Source: Trifolium pratense
Lineage: Eukaryota > Streptophyta > Magnoliopsida > Fabales > Fabaceae
Length of the DNA: 64,000 nt
Reading direction: 5' to 3'
Assembly: GCF_020283565.1 (NCBI RefSeq)
Contig: NC_060059.1
Coordinates: forward strand, 30,081,838-30,145,837
The translations under genes and the position numbers were made by a program. Each line of letters starts with the position of its first letter. Position 1 is the stretch's first letter. The notes beneath the pieces are model-generated. The model did not search any database and was not told the DNA's origin. It saw only the letters and a program-made list of their open reading frames with translations. Shown in pieces: positions 1 through 11,250 of the stretch.

Positions 1-41
1 AGATAGGGGATGAGTAAAAATACGGCGCGCAAGAATTATTA

Positions 42-58
42 TATATATATATATATAT
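42..58. repeat. (AT)n microsatellite
   Basis: Uninterrupted TA dinucleotides. It has no coding content. Confidence 0.9.
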
Positions 59-144
59 AGCGGATGAGTAAAAAATAGGACGCGCGAGAATTATTAATGC
101 TATTTACATGGTTGAGTTTGAGCACTAAAAGTAAAAAAAAAAAA

Positions 145-303
145 AAATTTAAAATAAACCGGGCCGGCCCGAAAGCCCGACTACCCGTACCGGGCCGGAC
201 TCGGGCACTAATTTTGGTAGCCCGTTTTTTATCCGGACTTTTTAGCCCGGAGCCCGACCGGGCCAGCCAGAAATTGTCCAGGCCGCCCGTTTTGACAGCT
301 CTA
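145..303. mobile_element. GC-rich MITE fragment, hAT-like end
   Basis: A GC-rich block with repeated CCGGGCCGG, GCCCGA and CGGGC words in AT-rich surroundings. It ends in TTTTGACAGCTCTA, the reverse complement of the TAGAGCTGTCAAAA start seen on many plant hAT-type MITEs. A related end (CAGAGCTGCCAAAA) occurs near 11695 and 49060. The proline/arginine-rich ORFs on both strands here are composition artefacts. No target duplication is visible because the left end is diffuse. Confidence 0.45.
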
Positions 304-340
304 CTCTTGAAGCCATATTTAATTCTATCATCTAAAAATT

Positions 341-540
341 TACCAACCGTTAAACACAATTTTATTTTGGATTATAATGCGTGGATTAAAACAATAAATA
401 TATTGTTCCATTAAAAAATAAAATTCATCTAATGTCCAAATAGAAGAATTTACCAAGTGTTAAACACAATTTTGTTTGGATTATAATGTATGGATTAAAA
501 CAGCAAATATATTGTTCCATTAAAAAATAAAATTCATCTA
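341..540. repeat. 110-bp direct tandem duplication
   Basis: The stretch TTAAACACAATTTT...AAAATAAAATTCATCT occurs twice back to back; TTAAACACAA recurs exactly 110 bp later. The second copy carries an extra AATGTCCAAATAGAAG, which the single-copy versions near 54400 also have. The first copy has therefore lost it. Confidence 0.75.
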
Positions 541-1720
541 TAATCCATTTCAAAAGAAATTCATTAAATCCATAAATAATTTTAATAAAAGGAATTTAAT
601 TACTAAATTGGTAAGAAAAAAAACCTGAAGAGGGAGTTCCTATCAAAAGCACGCGATGTCTTTTGCAGAGAAATGCTTTAATGTCGACCTTCATCAACCA
701 TCTGCATGTGTTATGTATAGAAAGTGGAGCAACCACCAGAGAAACATTCTTTTCAAAAAGGGATACTTTATATGGTTTTTTCCTGAAGATGACAAAACCA
801 AACCATCAAGGTGACGCTTTAGCTAGAAACACCAAATTAATAATAAAAGTAAAGAAGACAAATATTAAGGGGAGAATAAATAGGTTGAACAAAGACTAAG
901 TACCGAGTCCCATTTCATTTCATCTGAAAGTATAACATGAGTTTCCTTCGAGTTGATATGGATGTAGTGTACCTTCAGTTTGATAAATATATGAAATCAA
1001 CATCATTTGAATCTAATAAAACAACGAAAAAAGGTGTGCTATTGCCAAATTAATAGATCAGTTGAAACACATACCACCTGAAAGAAAATTGAGGCTATGT
1101 TCTCTAACAAGTCTAATAAAAAAAATAATTCCAAAAAAAAATAAAATCTAAGTCTAATAGCAACATACTTTAGTGTCAAAATTCTCTAACAAGTCTAATA
1201 CAAAAAATGATAAAATTATTTTAGAGAGGAAGCAAATTGAAATACATGATTCATCAAAATTTAAGGAGAAGACTAGAGAAAAAATACGATGATGAAATGA
1301 TTCACGAAATAAACTTATTTTTATTGAAAATCTCAATAATTTATAAAATGGTCTAAATCACTCACAATTGTTTCTTGTAATCAGAAACCCAATCTCACAT
1401 CTTTAGTCAATGATTAGTGAATCTAAATTCAAGACTAATAGTTTGAACTCCACTACCATTTTTTTATGAAAAATCCTGCATAACATTCTGGGATAAATGA
1501 ATTTCAAATAAATCTGAAGTTCAAAAACATGTACATTAACCAAAAACATAATCATATAAGCAAAAAGAATAAATTCTAATAGTTGAAACTGCAAGTATTC
1601 AATGAACCACAGTCCATTCAGGTCGAATGACAACAAAATCTTCATCCAATTTTCAGATCGTTGTCAATTGAAGATGAAAGTTGATTATTTTGGTCTTGAA
1701 AGCCTTCAGATAGCACCCTA

Positions 1721-1757
1721 AAGAAGAAGAAGAAGAAGAAGAAGAAGAAGAAGAAGG
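1721..1757. repeat. (GAA)n microsatellite in module A
   Basis: GAA tract just before GGGAGAGTGGCGG. Its length varies between module copies: longest at 15966-16027, shorter at 55620-55649. Copies at 39262-39282 and 62066-62083 have GGA instead. Confidence 0.9.
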
Positions 1758-1759
1758 GA

Positions 1760-1870
1760 GAGTGGCGGCCGCACAAAGTATATGCATAGTTGTTACTTTG
1801 TTTTATATTTAGGGTTAGTGAAGAGGGTTTGGGCTTTGGGTCATGTATACATTTGGGCTTTTTTTCCTAC
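1760..1870 (-). promoter_or_regulatory. Promoter-like segment of module A
   Basis: On the minus strand this reads two AGCCCAAA boxes, then AACCCTAAATATAAAAC (a telo-box-like AACCCTAA overlapping a TATA-like ATATAAA), then a leader with a TTC-rich tract. Telo-box plus site-II-like GCCCA words are typical of plant promoters for growth and translation genes. The arrangement recurs at about 16050-16140, 39300-39370, 55680-55760 and 62100-62170. Activity is inference only. Confidence 0.4.
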
Positions 1871-2586
1871 TAATATGCTTGTTTATGTTAAAGAAAAAAA
1901 AATTTGGGTGTTGAAATGTGCATTTTTTTATGAATTTATTTAATATTCGGGTTCAACTTGTTTAATAACGGTTAAACCGATCGAACCATTATCCAAAGGT
2001 TACAATGGTTTGATCATCGGTCCTACTTTTAAAATATTGTGAAATATTCTATATTTAGTCAAAAATAAATAAAATACTCTATAAAATTTTTAAAAAAAGA
2101 TATTATTCTTCTTATGGATAAGTCAAATGGGTGGTAAACAATAACAAACAACTCCTTTTTTTTTTTTTAAGGAAGATTTAATTTAGAGGGAAATTAAATT
2201 TTCCTAAATTTTAAAAAGGTGGTATAATAAATTTTTGAATTTTTTACTTCTCCCTCCTAATTGAAATATTTGTTTGAATAGACAAAATGAATATAAATGG
2301 TAAGTAAGAATTATTTTTAAAAGGAAACCAATAAAAAATTTGTATTGCTGTCTTTCACCATTTGTGCATTTCTTCCATCCAATTTATCTGACGCACAAGT
2401 TAAATTTCCTATTGTATTTATTATTGTAGATTTACCGTATGTGCATACTATTCCTCCTAGATCACCGGATTTTTTTACTAATATTCAAATTTACTTGCTA
2501 TCTACTCTTTCCTATATCATTTCTCTTTGTTTCCTATATCATTACTCTTTATACCATAATAATTAAGTATATATGGTGGCTCACCA

Positions 2587-3849
2587 TGTAAATTGTTCAG
2601 GCTCTTTTTGTAAGACTTGTGAAAGTATACACAGTCAATTGTAGAAAAGTAATAAGATAGAGTATCGTACCCACAGGGATTGCGAGTGGAACTTAGTTTC
2701 AATTCTTATTTGGTCAATTCTTAACTTATGAGCATAAAAGTAACAAAATATCATTTTGGGGTTTTTATAACAAGAAAATATAAATGACAATAAGGAAAAT
2801 AGGTTTTGATAACAAGAGTTGGGAAGTTGTTGGAATCAATGATCAGTTCAACTACGGTTCAATGCCTATGTGTGATAAGTGCTGTCATGGCTACTGTGAA
2901 CAAGCTTCCTTATGGTGTATGTCTACAACGTTAGGTAGTAAAATGAGGGATAAGGTGGGTCCTATGTCTAGGTCATGCATAATTCACTTAAGTTCAGAAA
3001 AGATCTTGCTTGTTTTAAATCACTATGGCTTCAAGGCTTATGTCTAAGTCCTAGAGTAAGAAGTATGTGTCCATCCTCTATTTAACCATATTAGTTCATT
3101 CAATCCATTTACTATTAGATGTCTCATAATAATAAACTTGTATCTAATCCTAAGTTGGTTAAGCTAAGAATCAAATATATAACAAAATAACAAATGAACC
3201 AAAATAGCATAACAACACACAACACATCACATAAATGACATTAAACTTTCATTGAACTTCACATAATTCCAACATCAAGAGGTTTAGCTCATGGTGAGCT
3301 TTACAACACAAATAACAAGAATAAATCTACATATCACAAGAGATAAGAAATGTAAACCTACAAACACGACAGCCTAGAGAGGATGTCTCAACCTCCAAGT
3401 CAGCAGCGTCGCGCCTCCAGTTATTGGAACTGCATCAGAGTTGCGGCTGCGGCTCAAGTAGCTCTCCACGAAACTTAGGTATTCTGCCTCCAAGCTAGCA
3501 CTCCCTTCTCGTGCATACATATTTAGGGTTATTGACTCCTTTATATAGAGATCAATCTTGGATCATGGGCCATAACCACTTAGAATAAGACAACCCAAAG
3601 GAATAAGACATATTCCCTTAAGATAACAACAGACAGTACAATCCGCGCATGAGAAATCTGACAGCTGTCTTATCTTCATCCTGTAGTGCTTTTGTCTTCT
3701 TCTGTAGCATACGTGGAGCTTTGACTGCACATGCGACTCCACGCAATCTTAGTTTTACGGAACTCGGGTCTTGACTCTAATTAGCATGAGATAGCTCTGA
3801 ACCCTTTTTGTCTTGCTTTAGGTCCAATGGTCTGTCTTGACTCGAGTTA
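2587..3849 (-). mobile_element. LTR-like block, unclassified
   Basis: No gene is recognised here. The block is flanked on both sides by TCACCA (2581-2586 and 3850-3855), as a target duplication would be. It starts TGTAAATTG but does not end in a canonical CA, so the exact termini are uncertain. A minus-strand TATA-like CTATATAAAGG lies near 3545. This would suit an LTR or a large non-autonomous element transcribed leftward. The 87-codon ORF at 2784-3047 has no recognisable motif. Confidence 0.35.
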
Positions 3850-3861
3850 TCACCAGAACTC

Positions 3862-3912
3862 CTTTTTTGGATGAAGGATTACAATTATCTCCTTTTTTGG
3901 ATGAAGGATTAA
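3862..3912. repeat. Short tandem repeat
   Basis: CTCCTTTTTTGGATGAAGGATTA occurs twice in tandem, separated by a short CAATTAT spacer. The region up to about 3985 shows nothing else. Confidence 0.7.
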
Positions 3913-3987
3913 AAGTGCTATTATGAAAGTTAGAGAGTCAAAATCGTAAGTTTGTGAAAGTTAAATGGCCAAAAGTACAATTTAGCT

Positions 3988-4297
3988 TTTTTGGCTTAAT
4001 TACAATTTTGGTTCTCTTATTTTCACCATTTTGCAGAATTGGTCCCATTATTTTAAAATTTGATAGTTTTGGTCCTCCAACACATGTTTTAAATTAACTT
4101 ATAAAGGTTTTTTCTTACAATTTCATCAATGTTGGGTATTTTCTCATCGCCAGATTATATTTCACGTCGTTTAAAACATATCACGTCGTCAATTTATTAT
4201 TAAAAATTATAATAAAGGGACCAAAACTGTTATATTTTAAAATAAGAGGAGACAAGCACAATAATAAAATTAGGAGGACCAACATTGCAATTAATTT
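3988..4297. mobile_element. Fold-back MITE
   Basis: Diverged inverted arms: GGTTCTCTTATTTT and TTTTGGTCCTCC on the left face GGGACCAAAACTG and AGGAGGACCAACATTG on the right. The GGTCC/GGACC spacing is typical of Mutator-type plant MITEs. No protein is encoded. The next stretch, 4300-4865, holds nothing I can name. Confidence 0.55.
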
Positions 4298-4869
4298 GTT
4301 TTTTTATACAACACCAACAATTACATTCTCGATTATGTTTTCATTTTTGCAGTTGAAATTATCTCACAAAAGAGCTCTGAAACAAATAAACAAAGACCAG
4401 ATAGTTATACATCACCAAAATCTTCAGTTGACTGGGTTTTGATACTACGTTTAATACGATGGAATGAGAACATTTTCTTTCTTTTGGCGATATATTGAAG
4501 CACAACAGGCATAAGAAAGTGAGACAACTTATTTGGTGTGCAACTACTTAGTGGTGAATTGCTTTCATTCAAACAGTGGTGCATGTGAGTTAAGCATCAT
4601 TGTTTCATAGTTTGATCAATACCCAATTCAAGAATTTCAGGTCAAAAAAATATTGTCGTGTGCAATTGTTACATACGGGTGGGTTTTGGAATCATCTGAG
4701 TGTTCCAATTTGTTCTTCTTTCAACATATGTGGAGGAAGACCCATGACAACAATTTGCACAAAGAGGATATGTGTTATAAGAATTTAATCAATATTAAAG
4801 TTGATTAATAAGATAAAAAAACTTTGTTTTTTTCTTGACAAAAAGATAGTATTGTTTTTTATTTTTTGA

Positions 4870-4994
4870 TAAGCAAATGTTAGTATATTACAATGTTATG
4901 TTAGTTTTTCTTCTTGTCAGGATTTGAATCCCGAACCTCCAACTACTTTAACCCTTAGCTCAACTAGTTTAACCAGTTGAGCTACCCATCCCAC
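4870..4994 (-). mobile_element. tRNA-derived SINE
   Basis: On the minus strand it has an A-box-like GTAGCTCAACTGG and, about 45 nt later, a B-box-like GGATTCAAATCC. A body with ACATAACATTGTAATATACTA follows. The same body recurs at 53641-53748. It carries a short insertion or duplication (TTAAACTAGTTGAGC) just after the A box, so it is probably inactive. Confidence 0.65.
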
Positions 4995-5130
4995 CCCCCC
5001 AAAAAAAAAGAGATAGTATTGTTAATTTGTTATACAGGTACTCCAACGGATCTGAATCCTCTCCTTCTGAAATCTCTACATCAATCTCTCATCCAAATAT
5101 ACCAATCATCGGATAAATCTAATGACCGTT

Positions 5131-5151
5131 ATATATATATATATATATATT
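5131..5151. repeat. (TA)n microsatellite
   Basis: A run of TA repeats. The flanking 4995-5466 holds no recognisable gene. Confidence 0.85.
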
Positions 5152-5466
5152 TGACGAAGAGGATCCAAACTCGTACACCAACTAGTAGTAATTAAGTATA
5201 CAACTAAGTGAGTCGTCATAATCAAAATGAATTTGACAAGATTTTTTCACCGCATCATTCTCATGAATGAACAACTCCTTTGAGCCATATATTATATATA
5301 TGATATTGTCCAACTCTTAGTAAGCATGATAACAATCACAAGTTACCATCAAATCAAATATTCAAAAGTACTGTGACTATATGAGACTGGATATACTTTT
5401 GTACAAACATATAGCTAGGAAAAGAAAAGTTGAAAAAAATATAGAAAATTATGTCGAGTATTTCTT

Positions 5467-6537
5467 AGGGTTAGCGTATGTTAGCAAGCTTATAATATAA
5501 GAGATTAAGTTTAGGGTTAGCGTATGTTAGCAAGCTTATAATATATAAGAGATAATAAATGATGTCGTTCAAATTTATTGAATAACAGGGTTAACATATT
5601 AGGATTCCTAACTTTTATCACGATTGAAGCACATGTTTTAGTGATTGAAAGACTTTATTGTAATCAAGGGATGCATGTACGATTCTCATTGTAGACAATA
5701 AAAGAGAGAGAAACTGAGAGGAAAAAGAATTAGGTTTAGGGTTAGCTTATGTTAGCAAGCTTACTTTTATCACTGTTGAACCACACGCTATAGTGGTTGA
5801 AAGGTTTTATTGTAAGCAATAGATGAAGGTTCGATTCCCATTGTAGACAAATTTTTATTTTTATTTTTTTAATATAAAGCTACAATAAAAAGAAAGGGAA
5901 AATGTGAGGGAAAAAAAATTAGGTTTAGGCTTAGCTTATGTCAGAAAGCTTATAATATAAAAGATGGTGCCGTTCAAATTTATTAAAAAACAGGGTTAAC
6001 ATATTAGAATTCCTACTTTTATCATGATTAAAGCACATGCTCTAGTGGTTGAAAGACTTTATTGTAAGCAAGAGATGCATGTTCGATTCCCATTGTAGAC
6101 AAATTTGTATTTTTTTTAATATAAAACTACAATAAAAAGAGAGGGAAAATGAGAGGGAAAAAAATTAGGTTTAGGGTTAGCTTATGTTAGCAAGCTTATA
6201 ATAAAAGAGAAGAGATAAAAGATAATATAAGAGATTAATTTCGCAAGAAATTTAATTGATTCATAACGTGAGCCAGATTTAACACTTTGTGGACATAATT
6301 TTAATCTCAATTGGCCTACATGACATAGTGGTTGAAATGTTGCATTGTAATAGTGGTTGAAATGTTGTATTGTAATAAATGGATGCGGTCGAATCCTAGT
6401 TAAGACAAAGTTGTATTTTTTTTTTAATAAAAAACTGCAATATAAAAATGAAGGAAAAAAAAATTAGGTTTAGTGTTTGCTTTTGTATATAAACTTTTTT
6501 TGAACAGGCTTTTGTATATAAACTTATATTATAAGAG
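5467..6537 (-). mobile_element. Truncated Helitron (H2 family) with internal repeats
   Basis: Colinear with the right part of the Helitron at 41323-45252; for example 5467-5790 matches about 43585-43930. It is built of ~250-bp iterations containing TTAGCAAGCTTATAATATAA, CAGGGTTAACATATTAG and a tRNA-like segment AGTGGTTGAAAG...TTCGATTCCCATTG. Its minus-strand 5' terminus (TCTCTTATAATATAAG) is at 6537, next to block C at TGAGCTTACG. The 3' CTAG end is missing on the left, where the segmental duplication begins. Confidence 0.65.
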
Positions 6538-7410
6538 ATGAGCTTACGTGGAGTTTTATCAAGACATATTTCACATTGAATTTTTTTATTAGATACATTG
6601 ATTATTATTTTTGAAAAAGATCTTGATCAATACTCTCTCCGTATACTTGTTGAAATTATTATTTTTGAAAATTTATAGGGACAAAGTTTAATGAAAGAGC
6701 TTGACCAAAAAAAATTTAGATGAAAGAGAGAAAAATTAAATTAAGGATTTTAATTTGGGTTGGCAGACGAAGAAGATGTTGAATATTATTAATTTTTGTT
6801 ACGTCATTCACGATTATGATCTTTTTAGTTTTTAAATCCACAAGTTTGATTCTCAAATTTACAAATTCGTAAAACAGTAAGGACTGGACAGAATAGTACA
6901 TGACATAATAAGATAATACAGGACATGACAAAATTATACCGGAGAGAGATATAATAATAATATTTTTATATTCGAAAATAAAATGAGTATTTTTGTATTT
7001 TTTATAGTTGTACCGTGGACAAAAAGTTGTCATGTGATTTAGTGGGGGACAAAAATTATTGATTTTATCTCGTCCCTTGCTACATAATTTGTCCAGTCTC
7101 TGAGTCTCATAACCAGTTTTAAATCAAACAGGGTACAACAAAAGTTGTCCAGTCCAGTCCTCTATTTTTTAGTAGATCAAATGCATGTAGATTAATGTAT
7201 ATTTAAATGAAATGTTTATTGTCAAAAAAAGAAGAAGAAAGAAATGTAAATTAGTTGTTAAATTATACCAAGTCGTATCGTCAAATGAGATGTTGCATAA
7301 GCATCTCACTTGTTACGTCATAAAAAATTCAGTCTCAAAATGCATAAGATAAAAACAATCAAGACATTTTGAAAGTTGATCATAATCAAAAGGTCATAAC
7401 CAAATACTAC
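6538..7410. repeat. Block C, copy I
   Basis: Non-coding segment starting GGAGTTTTATCAAGACATAT. It is repeated at 45253-47430 (interrupted by a Helitron) and at 62901-63265. The sequence TATTATTAA|TTTTTGTTACG at 6792/6793 is the empty site of the Helitron in the copy II version. Short ORFs are not conserved between copies. Confidence 0.75.
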
Positions 7411-8416
7411 GCTTAGAATCATAATGAGCAAGCTATAATAATTATTATTAGGGAATGAATGAAACACTACATAATTGCATTGATTATATCATAACATGTG
7501 AAAATAATTGAAAGCCTCTAAGCATCATCAACAATGAAGTAATTTCAGTGCCCTAATAATAAATCATAGTTATTAATCATATGAAGTAAATGAAATGGTA
7601 GCGATTTCTGATTTTATAAGTTTTACCACTGACAACCCGAAGGCTACGACGATGACTGCCGGGAGTCACCGCAATGCACCGTCTTTCTGTTGTTGAAATG
7701 TCTGCGGTGCACGCCATTTTTCAGTTGTGATTTTGTGTCTGACTGCAAATGGAAAAGTCAATTTAGAGGTAGAGCTGTAAAATGGTCTGGCATGGACCGC
7801 CTCGGCCTAGTGGGCCACCACATATAAATAAACTGGACCAATGTAATTTGCTTGCTTAATGAGCTGCCAAAATTGAGCTCAATCCAAATATTAATGGGTT
7901 ATATAGTCTGATGATCAACTCGACCCATATTTTAATATTATTATTATTATTATTATTATTATTTTTAAATATATTCGATAAACAACAAAGATACTTTTCT
8001 TTTTCCGTTCAACACACCAAAAACAATAAATGTCATAACCCAAATAGAAATATGGGCCGGGTTGATAATCGGACTACATAACCAATTAATATTTGGATTG
8101 AGCTCAATTTTGGTAGCCCATTAAGCAATAAAATCACATCGGTCCAGTTTACTTATATGTGGTGGCCCACTAGGTCGAGGCGGGCCCTGCCAGACCATTT
8201 TACAGGTCTACCTCTAACTAGACATTTCCATTTTCGGCCAGACACAAATTCATAACAGAAACACGACGTACACTGCAGACATTTTAACAACAGAAAGACG
8301 GTGCATTGCGGTGACTCCCAGCAGTCATCGTCGTAGCCTTCGGGTAGTCAGCGGTAAGACTTATAAAATCACAAATCGATACCATTTCATTTACTTGGTA
8401 TGGATTGATTAATAAC

Positions 8417-11087
8417 TGTTCTGGACTGGGCCAAAAGCTGGCCCAATCACTCTCCTGCCCGACATTTGGGGCACAACCCAACAAGGGAAGACCTTCCCGA
8501 CACGTCAGCCAATGACGTGTCCTCCACGACATAATATAGGCATCACGTTAAACACGTGCTCATCTATCCACGCACATTGATCCATTCAACCACGCCTTCG
8601 TCAAGGAGCTTATCTATTATCCGTGAATAGTGGAACGACTCCAACCAAGATAGAGGCGAATAACCGCCTCCCCTACGATACATGGACTATCTTGGCAGTT
8701 GAGTCTATTGGGCCGGTTATTCCAGCCCAATAGACCAACCTTTGGCCCAGCGCCGGGGGCAACTATATAAGCTCTCCTAGACAGGAGAGCCAGGTATTCT
8801 ATTCTATTCACTCTCTCTCTTACTTGTATCTCTCTCATTCTCTTGCTGACTTAAGCATCGGAGTGCCTGCAGGTACAAACCCCCCCTCCGGTGGACGAAC
8901 TGCTCAACGGACCAGCCATCTTCATTCTGATCAACAGGTTATGTAACACCCAAACCCATTATTTATATATTTCTACCTTTAATAAAATCTTTTTCAAAAT
9001 ACGCAACGGAAAGTAATGTTTGATATTATAAAAGTTGTGGTTCGAGTATTACACTCTTCAATCAAAATGATACTAATGTAATTAATTAGTAAAAACAGTG
9101 TTTATACAAATCTTTGAATCAAATAATGTATTTATTGATTATACAAAACAACCTAGACAATAGACTTTATATACAATATAAAACCCTTTCCCGTGTCACA
9201 ATCAGAGCAGAGCTTCACCAACGACTCGACATCGAATACCACAAAACCTGTAAATCTGGACCCCCAACGGTCCAGCACATAACACATAAAAGAGAGTTAG
9301 ATAACATACTCAAAATATAAGTGTAAGTAAATGGTACTTAAACACTTCTCAATATTCATGCATATATCATACATCTATACATATTCACCAACATCTATCA
9401 TTCCATTATAATCTACCAGACAAATTATAATCCAAACATCACTTATACGTCAACAATTATCACATAATTCAATTACAATAGGGATATACATAAAGTTGCT
9501 AATGTAATCTAACACCACAAATACATTGTTCAGATTATGGTCATGACGGACCCTGCGTTGTTCATTTTATAGTCATGACGGACTCTGCTCCTCACATACG
9601 GATTAACAATCAACATTTACCAAGTATGTGTCAAACATCATTTATCATAAAATGCACACATAATCCCTAATGCAGTCTAATGCTTCACATTCATGTTATG
9701 TCCTCTAGACACCTGTAATGCATGTGGTACCATCGTCTTTATCAGAGTATCTCACCTCTGATATCCGTCTTTATCAAACAAATATAGTTCGATATCCTTC
9801 TTTATTGGACAAGCCAATATCCCGAAATATTCATGATGCATGCACTCAAAACTCATGAATATATCCATCAACAATTTTGGCATATAGCCCATCAACAATA
9901 ACGTGGAACACTATCCAACGTCCGTCTTTATTAAGATAACACTATACCTTAATATACGTCTTTATTAGAATAACATAATTCTAATATCCTTCTTTATTAA
10001 GTTGATTAACATCTTAATATACTTCTTTGATATTTAAACAAACATCATCAACACAATCAACAACAATTCATCAACAAGCAATCAATCATGGTTACAAACA
10101 CTTAATTGCATGTTAGGATACCTTAAATCCATATTACAAGTGCCTAATTGCACTCAAAACAATTATCAAAAAGCTGCTGTCACAGAGGCCTTCGCTGAGC
10201 GAAGGCTCAGCGAGACACAGCGAACCACACCAGTGGGTCACCAGCTCATGGCGAGCTGCAGCGAGCTGTGGCGAGCTGTTCGCCACACGTTCGCTGAGCG
10301 AGGGCCTAGCGAGCGCCTCCTGTCAGGACAGTTCAAAACCTGCGTTTTCCACACCAATTCACCCAAAAATCCCATTTTTCATGTTATAAATCCCAAAAGA
10401 GTTTGTATTCAAGCATAACAAACAAGGATAAACACAAAAGGACAGTTCATTTCTCAGATCTACATCATAAACATCGAAAAAGTAAAGATTGAACACTTTT
10501 TCATCAAAACTCTCAAGAACACAAAGTTCTTGAGTTTAATCTTTCATAAACTCGTTTTTAACCATTAAATCCGTTCATTAATCATGTTAAAAGCATGTTA
10601 AACATATTAAGAACCTTAGGAACGATTTCCATCATGAAAACCCGTTCTAAGCTAAAACGAAAATGGGGTGGAGGAAGTTCGGGTGAGGAGAAATCGACAT
10701 TCTCCCCTTCCTCGTATCACCCACGAATATGAAATCTACTCTCTTACCTGGATTCGAAGAAAACACGACGAAGATCTCGAATCTCTAGCTCTCCCCTTGC
10801 CCTAGCTCCTCAAGCTCTCTCTTCCTCTCTCAAGAACACAAAAGAATCATGAGAAATGAATTCTCTTCCTCACTATGCCCTTATGGGCGCCCCTCACACA
10901 CACAAGGCCCATTGGGCCTCAAGCCCAATTGGCTTGGCCCAATAACACATTAACTCACTCTACTCGCGCGTTAACTAAAACTCTCGATAAATAACTTAAA
11001 TTTACTATCTTACTTAAAAACCATGTCACCAAATAAATAAACACTTACATAGTGAATAATAAATTTGGGTCGTTACAGGTTAGATCA
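8417..11087 (+). mobile_element. Solo LTR, Ty3/gypsy Tat-like, interrupted
   Basis: Begins TGTTCTGG and ends GGTTAGATCA, flanked by ATAAC on both sides (8412-8416 and 11088-11092). The sister locus has a single ATAAC at 48395-48399, so the insertion and its limits are direct observations. Without the nested element it is 530 bp. It has a TATA box (CAACTATATAAGCTCTCC near 8761) and a GACTTAAGCATCGGAGTG plus GGTACAAACCCCC segment. That segment resembles Tat-lineage gypsy LTRs; the lineage is from memory. No internal region remains. Confidence 0.8.
8942..11077. mobile_element. Nested solo LTR of ~2.1 kb
   Basis: Begins TGTAACACCC and ends GGGTCGTTACA, flanked by GGTTA on both sides (8937-8941 and 11078-11082). 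It lies inside the Tat-like solo LTR. It is 2136 bp with no protein motif; the TGTAACACCC/GTTACA ends are common on plant Ty3/gypsy LTRs. It contains serial CTTTATTA/CGTCTTTAT words (9735-10030) and short GC palindromes such as TTCGCTGAGCGAAGG. Orientation is not certain. A 102-codon ORF at 10110 has no recognisable domain. Confidence 0.75.
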
Positions 11088-11250
11088 ATAACTATGATTT
11101 ATTATTAGGGCACTGAAATTACTTCAGTGATGCTTAGAAGCTTATCAATTATTTTCACATCTTACCATATGATCAACTCAGTTATGTAGTGTTTAATTCA
11201 TTCCCGAATAATAATTATTATAGCTTGCTCATTAAAGTATGATTCTAAGC

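Larger units (their letters stand above)
308..2550. repeat. Module A, copy 1
   Basis: First of five copies of a ~2-kb low-copy module; the others are near 14828, 37763, 54372 and 59862. Landmarks in order are TTTAATTCTATCATCT, a CACGCGATGTCTTTTGC block, GAA repeats, AGAGTGGCGGC, AGGGTTAGTGAAG and ACCATTTGTG. All ORFs are short and differ between copies, so it is not a gene as it stands. Read on the minus strand it looks like a promoter plus 5' leader (see the entry at 1760-1870). Positions 341-540 hold a 110-bp direct tandem duplication absent from the other copies. Confidence 0.75.
7411..11250. repeat. Palindrome P1, copy I (interrupted)
   Basis: Large inverted repeat: the left arm is about 7411-7950, the right arm about 7985-8416 plus 11088-11250. 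Landmarks such as CCGAAGGCTACGACGATGAC face GTCATCGTCGTAGCCTTCGG, and GGTCTGGCATGG faces its inverse. The centre is an (ATT)n tract (7928-7965). The inner arms from AGAGCTGTAAAATGG inward resemble a hAT-type MITE, but symmetry extends well beyond them. The right arm is split by nested solo LTRs. The sister copy at 47431-48560 is uninterrupted. Confidence 0.75.

Noticed and set aside
2784..3047. 87-codon ORF with several cysteines
   Set aside because: The cysteines do not form a recognisable zinc motif and there is no supporting context.
5467..6537. Repeated TTTAGGGTTAG words as an interstitial telomere
   Set aside because: They are single words spaced by ~250 bp within a Helitron repeat, not tandem TTTAGGG.
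8284..8838. Two minus-strand ORFs of 82 and 73 codons
   Set aside because: The first spans a palindrome arm and a solo LTR boundary, the second is inside the solo LTR; no start context or homology.
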